From CAZBWE01 sp964495465 (lineage in GTDB: Bacteria; Planctomycetota; Phycisphaerae; Sedimentisphaerales; Anaerobacaceae), in NCBI GenBank assembly GCA_964495465.1, contig CAZBWE010000099.1, positions 1 to 7,463 on the forward strand: a DNA stretch of 7,463 bases, given 5' to 3'. Of the stretch, positions 1 through 6,904 are shown piece after piece. Positions within the stretch are counted from its first letter, which is position 1, and the number at the start of each line of letters is the position of its first letter. Made by a program: the position numbers and the translations under genes. Below the pieces are notes generated by a model. It was not told the origin of the DNA. It saw only the letters and a list, made by a program, of their open reading frames with translations, and made no database searches.

Positions 1-658
1 GCTCTATTTCACGTCGGGTCAGGTTTTTATGTTCCTCGGAGAAGTGCTTGCCCCGGCTGGCAATCAATCGGGGTAAATAAGAAAGCAGAGAGCTATTGGT
101 ATCGGCGAAAACTGCCTCACCCTGCGAACGAAGCACTCGTGATATTTCACTTATTGCAAGCTCCGGCTCGGGTAAGTGATGCAGAAGACTCCGGCAGAAA
201 ACAACATCAAAGGAATTATCCTTAAAGGGAAGTTTTTGGCTGTTTCCCAGAATTAATTGGTCAGAGTGTTTTGCTGCGTATCTGAGCATTTCACCGGAGA
301 TGTCAAGTCCGACGGCCTGGCCGGGTTTGATTTTATCGAATAAAAGACCGGTTCCACAGCCGTTGTCGAGCATTCGGCCATCGGAACGGACTCGTGAGAG
401 CATCTGTTCCGTCCACCAGTTATGATATCTTCTGGCGTAAGGATACTGGTATCGTTTCTGTTCATATTCGCAGGCAACGCGGTCCTGCACCGCTATCTCT
501 TCGGCAAGAGACTTCACTTCGTCGCCGACCATATATGGAATACTGTCGTGGATTTCATAGACTTTTCCACATCCCGAGCATCGTAAATTATCAGACTCCT
601 GCAATTCACTTTTGCATTCGGGGCAGGCAATCTCCGGAATACGCTCGATAATGCTCAA
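1..658 (-). CDS. Zinc-ribbon class I SAM-dependent methyltransferase, partial (C-terminus beyond left edge)
   Basis: This open frame runs from a TTG codon at 658 to the left edge, giving 219 residues with no stop. The N-terminus has a Trm112-like zinc ribbon of two Cys pairs, C12-P-E-C15 and C27-S-G-C30. A class I (Rossmann) methyltransferase domain follows: motif I around residues 96-106 (LDNGCGTG), the motif II acidic residue at D119 (GLDIS), a motif near 149-163 (SFDVVF...LHHLP) and EISRVLR at 171-177, as in the Methyltransf_11 group. The enzyme should transfer a methyl group from SAM; the acceptor cannot be read from the sequence. The TTG start is chosen because GGAGG lies 7 bases upstream and no ATG occurs in this frame before the zinc ribbon. 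Only 3 bases separate it from the preceding glycosyltransferase stop, so translation is probably coupled. Operon context suggests a glycan, lipid or quinone-like substrate (inference). The fold assignment is secure; the specificity is unknown. Confidence 0.88.
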   Translation of the reverse strand, partial: MSIIERIPEIACPECKSELQESDNLRCSGCGKVYEIHDSIPYMVGDEVKSLAEEIAVQDRVACEYEQKRYQYPYARRYHNWWTEQMLSRVRSDGRMLDNGCGTGLLFDKIKPGQAVGLDISGEMLRYAAKHSDQLILGNSQKLPFKDNSFDVVFCRSLLHHLPEPELAISEISRVLRSQGEAVFADTNSSLLSYLPRLIASRGKHFSEEHKNLTRREIE

Positions 659-661
659 AGG

Positions 662-1531
662 TCATCCTCCACGGCGAATATTGGATAACTGGTCTGCAAG
701 CAGGCCAAAGAACAGGAATCCGAGACTGGACAACAGTAACAATATACTTGTATCGGTTATGTTAGTATAAAAAATTAGTGTGTACAGGGTGTAAAGACCT
801 CCTATAAGAAACAATATGAAACTCAATGGCGCAAATATCTTGAGAGGATGAAAGAGCATAATCACGCGTGATATCAACAGAAGCGTTTTTACTCCGTCAC
901 GAAAATATCGCACGTAGCTTTTACCGCCGGCCCGGGGTGATATTCGAATAGGAATATATTCGACATCTCGCCCCTCTTTTATCATAGCAAGTGTGATAGT
1001 GGTAGTTAGGGAGAACCCGTTGGGGAGTATGGCAAGATATTTTAGCCCGTCTTCACGATACAAGGCCCTGAAGCCGGAATTAATATCCGGGATGTGCCGG
1101 CCTGCAAGGAAATCGGCAACTGTGGAAAGAATCCACTTCCCTGGCTTTCGCACGGTAACCATATCTTCTGCTGTCCGTTCACCGACCGCCATATCACTAT
1201 CCTCAAGGGCCTTAACAAGTCGTGCAATGTCCTTGCAATCGTGTTGGCCGTCAGCGTCCATAAAAACCACAATATTACCTTTGGCCTTGCGCATCCCCTG
1301 TTTCAGAGAAGCACCGTATCCTTTGTTGACGTGATTACGAACAACACGGGCACCTTCGGCCTCTGCGAGTTTTGCCGTATCGTCCAGCGAACCGTCGTCT
1401 ATAACCAGTATTTCGTATTCCGGATACATTTGGAGAAGCTCTGAAACAGTCCTGGCGATATTTTGCCCTTCGTTAAATGCAGGCAATATAACGGTTACGG
1501 ATGAATTGTTTTTGTTTACAGGTTTTACCAT
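662..1531 (-). CDS. Family 2 glycosyltransferase, polyprenyl-phosphate sugar synthase-like (DPM1/ArnC/GtrB type)
   Basis: The 289-residue protein has a GT-A catalytic domain followed by two membrane helices. Visible motifs are PAFNE at 17-21, IDDGS at 44-48, the metal and nucleotide-sugar binding DADGQHD at 92-98, and INSGFR at 150-155. An amphipathic stretch, SPRAGGKSYVRYFRDG, spans 198-213. Predicted helices lie at about 228-256 and 262-281, and the C-terminus is basic (NIRRGG). This architecture is typical of enzymes that load a sugar from a nucleotide or GDP donor onto undecaprenyl or dolichyl phosphate at the cytoplasmic membrane face. The sugar cannot be predicted. The ATG start lies 33 bases after the radical SAM stop, with only weak purine-rich sequence (AAGAGA) ahead of it. 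The partner likely to use its product is the PMT/ArnT-like transferase two genes upstream. The family is very secure; the polyprenyl-phosphate acceptor is inferred from architecture and neighbours. Confidence 0.93.
   Translation of the reverse strand: MVKPVNKNNSSVTVILPAFNEGQNIARTVSELLQMYPEYEILVIDDGSLDDTAKLAEAEGARVVRNHVNKGYGASLKQGMRKAKGNIVVFMDADGQHDCKDIARLVKALEDSDMAVGERTAEDMVTVRKPGKWILSTVADFLAGRHIPDINSGFRALYREDGLKYLAILPNGFSLTTTITLAMIKEGRDVEYIPIRISPRAGGKSYVRYFRDGVKTLLLISRVIMLFHPLKIFAPLSFILFLIGGLYTLYTLIFYTNITDTSILLLLSSLGFLFFGLLADQLSNIRRGG
666..670 (-). promoter_or_regulatory. Ribosome-binding site for the methyltransferase, inside the upstream gene
   Basis: GGAGG on the minus strand lies 7 bases before the TTG at 658, within the last codons of the upstream glycosyltransferase. 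It decides the non-ATG start. The ATG that overlaps the glycosyltransferase stop is in another frame and does not read into the zinc ribbon. Confidence 0.65.
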
Positions 1532-1564
1532 AATCTTGTCTCTTATGTTGCTTCCTGATTTTAA

Positions 1565-3046
1565 TTACCTATCGCAGGATTCGGCTGTTTTCTTGATTGT
1601 CAGGTGGGATATAACCAGGCGCAGCATCGTCAGGACATTTCTCCAGGAGCTCATCCCTTTAAGAAAGACCCAAAGGCCCCGAGGACGAGCAAACCATTCT
1701 ATATAGCATTGTTTTATCCCCTGCATTATTTCCTTGCTGGAAAGCTCCGGATAACTTACAACAGCCGAGTAATTCTGGTCGAGGTCTTCCCATTCAGTTG
1801 ATTCCAGCCATTTGTTCTCTACCGCCTGCTTGTAGAATACTGTCCCAGGATAGGGCGCACCAACTGCAAAATTGACCATATCAAGCGGAAGACTGCGGGC
1901 AAAACGGCTGGTCTCTTTAATTGTTTCGTGTGTTTCTCCGGGAAGGCCTATGATGAAATATCCCCACACCTTGATACCGGCTTGCTTTGTCATCATAACC
2001 GCCTTGCGTGCGGTTTCGACAGTTGCGTTTTCGCCTTTGTTACATTTTATTAGAATATCCTGAACCCCGGATTCAATCCCGTAGTTTATCATCCAGCATC
2101 CGGCTTTCTTCATCCAATTCAGCATTTCTTCATCGACCCGGTCCACTCTGCCGTTGCAAATCCAGCGCACTTTCAAATTATTCTTCACTATCTGCTTGCA
2201 TAATCCAATCACGTTGTCTCTGTCCTGTGTGAAGGTATCGGCGTGGAACATAATATTATGAATGCCGAGTTTATTAAGGTATTTTAATTCTTCACAGATA
2301 TTTTCCGGAGACCTTAAGCGTGGCTGCGATTTCCACATCACTGTTTGTCGGCAGAAATGACAGGCGTTCGGGCAGCCCCTGCTGTGCAGAACAAACGTGT
2401 ATTTTTTACCTATATACGGTAGCTCATATTTATCCACGGGCAAAAGCTCATGCGACGGTATGGGCAGAGAATTCAGGTCTTTGATAAAGGCCCTTTCTTC
2501 ATTGACTACTATCTCGCCGTGGTCACGATATACAAGCCCCCTGATTCCTTTAAGCTCTCCGCCTTTATCTGCCACCCTGAGCAATTCATCGAGAGTTTCC
2601 TCCGTTTCCCCGATTATGCCAAAGTCGCAGCTGGGGAAGCACTCCAGCGTCTCTTTCGGCAGGGCTGTTACGTGAGGCCCTACCACAATGGTCTTACTAT
2701 TATAGCGTTTACCAAGATAAGTGGCATACATATCATTCGTCATTACGGAAGATATTGCCTGGACGACGGTCCATCTCGGCTTGTTTTCCTTGATATAATT
2801 CAGGTATTGGTCCCAGGACATACCGGTAGCTATGCAGTCCAGGAGGTCAACCGAATATCCTGCGCGTTTAGCAACCGCTGCCAGGTATGCCAAACTGGTT
2901 TGCGGCCATATCGTGCGTTCACGGGAACGACGACCTGAACGATTTATGTCCCGTATGTATATATACCCGTCGGGCGAAGGAGGATTGACGAACAGAACCT
3001 CGCACTTCATATTCTTTCTGTTATTTTGCTCATTGTAAGGCGTCAT
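1565..3046 (-). CDS. B12-binding-domain radical SAM protein (BchE/HpnP-like superfamily)
   Basis: The 493-residue protein combines an N-terminal cobalamin-binding-like domain (about 14-160) with a radical SAM core. The N-terminus has NPPSP at 21-25, the RSGRRSRE stretch at 36-43 and WPQTSLAYLAA at 47-57. The core carries the [4Fe-4S]-binding CxxxCxxC as C225, C229 and C232 (GCPNACHFC), then the TIM-barrel segments FHADTF (267-272), GIESG (323-327) and IIGLPGET (365-372). Known relatives carry out radical methylations, ring closures or rearrangements on lipids, tetrapyrroles and natural products. The DxHxxG signature of base-off B12 binding appears as D70-C-I-A-T-G75, with Ile in place of His, which is common in this superfamily. 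The start at 3046 is 19 bases after the upstream stop; an internal Met at residue 13, after AGAAAG, is an alternative start. Neighbouring genes suggest a glycolipid or envelope-glycan substrate (inference). The family is secure, the reaction unknown. Confidence 0.93.
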   Translation of the reverse strand: MTPYNEQNNRKNMKCEVLFVNPPSPDGYIYIRDINRSGRRSRERTIWPQTSLAYLAAVAKRAGYSVDLLDCIATGMSWDQYLNYIKENKPRWTVVQAISSVMTNDMYATYLGKRYNSKTIVVGPHVTALPKETLECFPSCDFGIIGETEETLDELLRVADKGGELKGIRGLVYRDHGEIVVNEERAFIKDLNSLPIPSHELLPVDKYELPYIGKKYTFVLHSRGCPNACHFCRQTVMWKSQPRLRSPENICEELKYLNKLGIHNIMFHADTFTQDRDNVIGLCKQIVKNNLKVRWICNGRVDRVDEEMLNWMKKAGCWMINYGIESGVQDILIKCNKGENATVETARKAVMMTKQAGIKVWGYFIIGLPGETHETIKETSRFARSLPLDMVNFAVGAPYPGTVFYKQAVENKWLESTEWEDLDQNYSAVVSYPELSSKEIMQGIKQCYIEWFARPRGLWVFLKGMSSWRNVLTMLRLVISHLTIKKTAESCDR

Positions 3047-3065
3047 AATCGATTGTTTATTGTGC

Positions 3066-4847
3066 TCATTTCTTTTTCAGCAGAATTAATTGTGTTCTTT
3101 TATCGACTTTTCGCTCATAATCTTCTAAAAGATGTTCGGCATAGTGTCGTTCGCTGATTCCTTTCCAGTCACGCAAGGTTAGAAAGGCATAGGTGTAGCT
3201 GCCTTTCACTATATCATCAGGGCCGCCGTCTATAAACTGGCCTTCGTCGAACTTTTGATTGAAGAATACATTGAACATCCAGCAGTGTGACCTTACTTCC
3301 CTGCCCAGCATCAGCGACCGCGAGCTGGCGTTAATATCTTTTGAGACTAATATCTTTACGTCTTTATCGAATCTAAGCTCATCCGCAAAAATGCGATATG
3401 GCTCATAGCGAAGCTCACTCCTCGTGGCTGTGAACCTCTGCTTTAATGAAGCTATATTATTGCTGACCGGGAAATATATTAAGAAGAACAGGCACAACGA
3501 CATAAGAAAGACTGTTGTCAATTTTTGTTTTCTTAAGATATTTCCGCAGATAATAAGCCCCATAGTAGATAAGGGTAGTATCACGGAGGTATAGAACCGT
3601 TCCGGTGACTTCCATCCGGCATCCCTGACTGCATCGGGCGCTTTTTGCGTCACAAATGAAGCTACGATAAAGGCCAACAGCACAAGAGCTATCGCTGTTA
3701 CAGCTTTGGGAATTCGAGGGCCGAATTTTCCGTTGGACATCAGGCCGCTGATTTCGAACCGGAAGAATTGAGCGCCCCAGACACAGAGACCGGCAATTGC
3801 AGGAAAGAGAAAACGTGGAACCGTGCCGCATTGTACCCGGATGGATGATGCACTGAGAAAAAACATCACAATCAGAGGAATCAGCCACGCATAAATCTCG
3901 TGTCTTGAAGATACCCTGCCGGGAAGCTTTTGCCCGACGAGTATATAGAGCATAAAAATCGTTAAAATAGGCCCCATCGATAAAGTCGTAAACCAAGACC
4001 TGTTTTTCTGGTCATGTATATATTCAGTTAGATTATATGAAAATAGCTCTCTTATGCTGGAAGGTCGCATCGAAAACCAGGCATCTCTCAGGAAAATCTG
4101 GTCTAATGCCATCAGCAGCACACATCCTATGAGCATTCCAACGCACACCCAACCTATATCTTTGATGAAGCATCTGACGCTGCGGGCGCCTGCCTCATCT
4201 TCTCCAAGACCAAAGAACAAAAGGCCCATACAAATGCCGGTTTCTTTTGATTTAACCGCCCAGAAAAAGAGCAATCCTAATATAATGATGATGAGCCGAC
4301 GGTGCTTATAGTTGTCGACGAGAAAAGCAAAATATACAAAGGTACCAAGCATCAGCAGAAACATTACGGTAAGGTCTGCAAAGGTGCATCCCGCATAGTA
4401 AACAAAGAGCTGGTAGCTGCATAGAAAAAGCACAGCCACCAGGCCGACTATGTAGCCCCTTTTGCCTGCGAGCATCCTTGCGCACCAATAGACAAGAACG
4501 CATGTGGAGAAAACTAAAAAGCTCCAGTAAATCTTTGCCCCGGTCAAAGCGTCACCGGCAAGCCAGAAGAAAAACTTCTGCAAATAAATATGGCCGTAGC
4601 GGTTCAACACCCACGCTTGCTTTGTTGTATATTGTGAGACGTTCATATAAAATAAATCGTCCCATTCTATTGAGGTTCCGAGGTATGGAAAGGCCCATAC
4701 TGCCGCCAGGATGGCTGCAACCGGAGCTGCAAAATACTCAGGCCAGGTTAGTTTGAACTGATTTTGCTCCAATTTCAATCCATTGTCGGCTTCTGATGCT
4801 GCTGGTTTATGAACCGGAGTTTTGCCCGAAATTTTGTTTCTTTTCAC
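3066..4847 (-). CDS. Multi-pass membrane glycosyltransferase, PMT/ArnT-like (GT-C fold)
   Basis: The 593-residue integral membrane protein has about 11-12 hydrophobic helices between residues 38 and 460 and a soluble C-terminal domain of about 130 residues. The first helix is followed by an acidic loop, IEWDDLFYMN (60-69), whose E61, D63 and D64 sit where GT-C enzymes of the PMT_2/ArnT group carry their catalytic acidic pair. Further family-like features are VKSKETG (198-204) and PRFLFPA (344-350). Such enzymes take a sugar from a polyprenyl-phosphate donor and attach it to a protein, lipid A or other lipid on the outer face of the cytoplasmic membrane. The start is GTG at 4847: an in-frame TGA lies 24 bases upstream and no ATG lies between. 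The ribosome-binding site is weak (AAGAGA). It appears to be the first gene of the leftward operon. The GT-C assignment rests on topology and loop motifs; donor and acceptor are unknown. Confidence 0.85.
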   Translation of the reverse strand: MKRNKISGKTPVHKPAASEADNGLKLEQNQFKLTWPEYFAAPVAAILAAVWAFPYLGTSIEWDDLFYMNVSQYTTKQAWVLNRYGHIYLQKFFFWLAGDALTGAKIYWSFLVFSTCVLVYWCARMLAGKRGYIVGLVAVLFLCSYQLFVYYAGCTFADLTVMFLLMLGTFVYFAFLVDNYKHRRLIIIILGLLFFWAVKSKETGICMGLLFFGLGEDEAGARSVRCFIKDIGWVCVGMLIGCVLLMALDQIFLRDAWFSMRPSSIRELFSYNLTEYIHDQKNRSWFTTLSMGPILTIFMLYILVGQKLPGRVSSRHEIYAWLIPLIVMFFLSASSIRVQCGTVPRFLFPAIAGLCVWGAQFFRFEISGLMSNGKFGPRIPKAVTAIALVLLAFIVASFVTQKAPDAVRDAGWKSPERFYTSVILPLSTMGLIICGNILRKQKLTTVFLMSLCLFFLIYFPVSNNIASLKQRFTATRSELRYEPYRIFADELRFDKDVKILVSKDINASSRSLMLGREVRSHCWMFNVFFNQKFDEGQFIDGGPDDIVKGSYTYAFLTLRDWKGISERHYAEHLLEDYERKVDKRTQLILLKKK

Positions 4848-4918
4848 CGCTGTATCTTTTATCTCTTTATATCAGGTTGATTCTAACAATAAACAAGCGT
4901 GATTTGCCTGTATAACTG

Positions 4919-4924
4919 ATTATA
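4919..4924 (-). promoter_or_regulatory. Candidate -10 box for the leftward operon
   Basis: A perfect TATAAT reads on the minus strand about 70 bases before the GTG start of the membrane glycosyltransferase. No good -35 element sits 16-18 bases upstream of it; the best hexamer there is GTGAGT. It forms half of the TATAA-CTGA-TTATA inverted repeat at 4911-4924. The box is convincing by itself but the promoter is unproven. Confidence 0.3.
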
Positions 4925-4953
4925 GTTCTGTCTTTACTCATACTCACACTTCG

Positions 4954-4981
4954 ACAATATAACAATTGCTTATCCTGTAAA
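4954..4981 (-). promoter_or_regulatory. Alternative sigma70-type promoter for the leftward operon
   Basis: On the minus strand, TTTACA (4976-4981, five of six matches to the -35 consensus) is followed after 16 bases by TATTGT (4954-4959, four of six matches to the -10 consensus). It would start transcription about 100 bases before the glycosyltransferase start codon. In such A+T-rich DNA a match of this quality can occur by chance. Confidence 0.28.
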
Positions 4982-5400
4982 TTTATTATGTGATTTATAA
5001 TTTCTGCCCATAATGTAGTTATGGCACAGATAGGCAGAATAGAACCCGAATGGGTCTTGCTAAAAGTTTCTGCAGGTTATCAATCATTATATATTTACTT
5101 ATCGGCTAAAACATCTCTGCAACCGCTTTAATCTTCGCTGCTAAGACTACAAATCACGCAATCCCCTGAAAATAAAGCGTTTTCGTCAAAAAGTCCGAAA
5201 AAAACAATTTGGCCGGTAATAGCAGCCACTAGTATAAGCATTTTTGTAGAAGTTGGCAAGTATAGCGAGTTCTGCTTTATTGGCTGGATATTTGCCGCCA
5301 CCGAGGTTAAATCGGCCTTGGTTCAGATTATACGACTCTGGAACAAATCCACAAAAATGGTATTGTGTATTTGTTATCCATATATTTTGCAAGTTTATTC

Positions 5401-5429
5401 TTGACGGATAAACATAAATAGGTTTTATT
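5401..5429 (+). promoter_or_regulatory. Weak candidate promoter for the OmpA-domain lipoprotein
   Basis: TTGACG (5401-5406) and TTTATT (5424-5429) are 17 bases apart. The -35 is good and the -10 is poor. A better -10-like box, TATAAG at 5471-5476, lacks a matching -35. Either would give a leader of about 65-110 bases. Confidence 0.25.
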
Positions 5430-5546
5430 GAGGAATACGGCTGAAAAAATAGTTGTTGGCCCGAACAGATTATAAGTAAACGGTTTGCATATTTGAAGGA
5501 CGGTCGAATAAAATCTGTCATAAGTTATTTTGGAAAGGATTGAACG

Positions 5547-6323
5547 ATGCGAATTACCAAACTTTCAGTAATTCTTCTTATGGGTGTCTATCCTGTGTTG
5601 CTGGGCGGCTGCAATACGGAGCTAAAAGATTTGAGGATTCAGAACGATACGCAGAGAAAGCAAATAGCCGAGCTCAGAACCCAGGTGCAGACTGCTACTT
5701 TGGAGCTTGAGCAGTTAAAAAGGCAGCTTGATGCTGCTAAAGGCAAAGGCACAATCGAGCAGGAGACACTGCAGCAAAAAATTACCGCACTTGAAGAAGA
5801 CCTGGCGAAAAAGAGTGAGCTGATTGCTTCGATGCAGAATCAGCTGCTTTACGGGGGAGCACAGCTGCCGGTCGAGCTTAGCACGATGCTCAAAGATTTT
5901 GCCGACAAGCAGGATATGGTTACCTTTGACGAAAGACGCGGGGTAGTGAAATTCAAGAGCGACCTGCTGTTTGAAAAGGGCAGTGACAAAGTAGCGCCTG
6001 CGGCGGCTGAGGCCGTGAAGATGCTTTGTGGAATTCTGAATTCGGAACAGGGTAAAAAATTCGACGTTATAATAGCCGGACATACCGATGATATTCCTAT
6101 TGAAAAAGCCGAGACCCAACGTTTGCATCCGACAAACTGGCACTTGTCGGCACACAGGGCAATATCGGTGCTCGGTGTTATGGCGGGAAATAATATCGAC
6201 TCCAAGCGATTGAGCATACGGGGTTTTAGTGAGTTCCGCCCGGTTGTACCGAATGAACCCAACAAGAAAGGCAATCCACAAAACAGAAGAGTCGAGATTT
6301 ATATTGTCCCCGAAGGGATGTGA
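5547..6323 (+). CDS. Lipoprotein with coiled coil and C-terminal OmpA/MotB peptidoglycan-binding domain
   Basis: The 258-residue protein starts with a lipoprotein signal peptide: basic MRITK, a hydrophobic run, and the lipobox LGGC with lipidated Cys at C22. Residues about 24-100 are a charged, heptad-like coiled coil rich in Glu, Gln, Lys and Leu. Residues about 123-258 form an OmpA C-terminal domain: FKSDLLFEKGSDKV (136-149), GHTDDIPIE (178-186), NWHLSAHRAISV (197-208), IRGFSEFRPV (224-233) and NRRVEIYI (246-253). D181 and R204 match the diaminopimelate-binding Asp and Arg known in OmpA-type domains. The expected role is to tether an envelope membrane to peptidoglycan. The TDDIPI...NWHLSAHRA pattern is nearer to MotB than to classical Pal, but a lipobox replaces the MotB membrane anchor. 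GGAAAGGA lies 7 bases before the ATG. Function is structural by family; no partner gene is adjacent. Confidence 0.93.
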   Translation: MRITKLSVILLMGVYPVLLGGCNTELKDLRIQNDTQRKQIAELRTQVQTATLELEQLKRQLDAAKGKGTIEQETLQQKITALEEDLAKKSELIASMQNQLLYGGAQLPVELSTMLKDFADKQDMVTFDERRGVVKFKSDLLFEKGSDKVAPAAAEAVKMLCGILNSEQGKKFDVIIAGHTDDIPIEKAETQRLHPTNWHLSAHRAISVLGVMAGNNIDSKRLSIRGFSEFRPVVPNEPNKKGNPQNRRVEIYIVPEGM

Positions 6324-6409
6324 TACCTCGTTGTTTTTCCCCATTCCATTTGTAGTGGTGACATTATGACTGCCGCAGGGGTGGGAAACACGGTTTGCAT
6401 AATACAGCA
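6324..6409 (+). other. Spacer between the lipoprotein gene and ndk
   Basis: This 86-base gap has no clear terminator or promoter, so read-through from the lipoprotein gene into ndk is plausible. It holds a 20-codon frame starting at ATG 6366 that overlaps the ndk start (see findings). Confidence 0.45.
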
Positions 6410-6871
6410 ATGGCAGAACGCACTTTAATTATTATTAAGCCGGATGCTGTTCAACGGCATATGGCCGGCGAAATAATCGGGCGATTTGAGAAAAAGGGGT
6501 TTAAGCTCGTCGCAGCGAAACTTATACAAGTCTCGAAGGAGCTGGCCGGTCAGCTCTACGCAGTTCATCGTGATAAACCGTTTTATGAAGGGCTAATCAA
6601 ATACATTTGTTCAGCACCTGTAATTGTAATGGCCTGGCAGGCGGAGGGAATTATAAGTATGGCACGCAAAATGTTGGGTGCTACTTTCGGTTATGAAGCC
6701 CAGCCGGGAACTATCCGTGGTGATTTTGGCTGTTCACAAAGACATAATCTTGTTCATGGGTCGGATAGCCCCGAATCGGCTGAGCGGGAAATAAAAATAT
6801 TCTTCCGTCCTGATGAAATCATCGATTACAAATTAGCAAATGAATACTGGCTCTACGGTGAGCATAATTAG
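6410..6871 (+). CDS. ndk: Nucleoside diphosphate kinase
   Basis: This cytoplasmic enzyme exchanges the terminal phosphate between nucleoside tri- and diphosphates through a phosphohistidine. From the ATG at 6410 it is 153 residues, within the usual range of about 140-155. It begins with the family signature ERTLIIIKPDAVQR (3-16) and contains GEIIGRFEKKGFKL (20-33), PGTIRGDFG (99-107) and the active-site NLVHGSDS (113-120), with H116 as the phosphorylated residue. The family's nucleotide-binding residues such as K10, R86 and N113 are present. An in-frame TTG at 6395 would add five residues (LHNTA) and is unlikely, because family members begin right before the ERTL strand. No good ribosome-binding site precedes the ATG. 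The downstream 395-base spacer suggests ndk ends its transcript. The assignment is essentially certain and the copy looks intact. Confidence 0.98.
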   Translation: MAERTLIIIKPDAVQRHMAGEIIGRFEKKGFKLVAAKLIQVSKELAGQLYAVHRDKPFYEGLIKYICSAPVIVMAWQAEGIISMARKMLGATFGYEAQPGTIRGDFGCSQRHNLVHGSDSPESAEREIKIFFRPDEIIDYKLANEYWLYGEHN

Positions 6872-6904
6872 GGTGATAATCGCCAATTAGGTCCTTCATT
6901 AGTC

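Larger units (their letters stand above)
4848..5546. other. Long divergent intergenic region without a convincing gene
   Basis: About 700 A+T-rich bases separate the leftward glycosyltransferase operon from the rightward lipoprotein gene, so the region must carry promoters for both. I see candidate promoters at both ends, a short inverted repeat (TATAA-CTGA-TTATA, 4911-4924) overlapping one of them, and a small bulged hairpin at 5041-5057 (AGAACCC / GGGTCT around a GAAT loop). The stretch 5186-5521 is open on the minus strand for 111 codons but shows no recognised domain (see findings). No tRNA, riboswitch or IS end was recognised. Confidence 0.6.

Noticed and set aside
253..477. 74-codon minus-strand frame within the methyltransferase region
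   Set aside because: It is out of frame with the zinc-ribbon/methyltransferase frame, which carries all recognisable motifs.
1094..1444. 116-codon plus-strand frame opposite the family 2 glycosyltransferase
   Set aside because: It is a shadow of the catalytic domain on the other strand; no independent evidence of coding.
2450..2938. 162-codon plus-strand frame opposite the radical SAM gene
   Set aside because: It lies wholly antisense to well-conserved radical SAM sequence, with no ribosome-binding site or recognisable domain.
5203..5228. Possible intrinsic terminator on the minus strand (TGGC/GCCA stem then a T-rich run)
   Set aside because: The stem is only four pairs around an 11-base loop, and no gene on that strand needs ending there.
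4848..5546. tRNA, CRISPR or IS element in the long spacer
   Set aside because: No cloverleaf, no regularly spaced direct repeats and no terminal inverted repeats with target duplication were seen on either strand.
6395..6409. Upstream TTG as the ndk start
   Set aside because: It adds five residues not found in the family; the ATG at 6410 places the first strand at the usual distance from the N-terminus.
5715..6410. 231-codon minus-strand frame antisense to the lipoprotein gene
   Set aside because: It is a mirror of a clearly coding OmpA-domain gene; its translation has no domain character and it starts inside the ndk start region.
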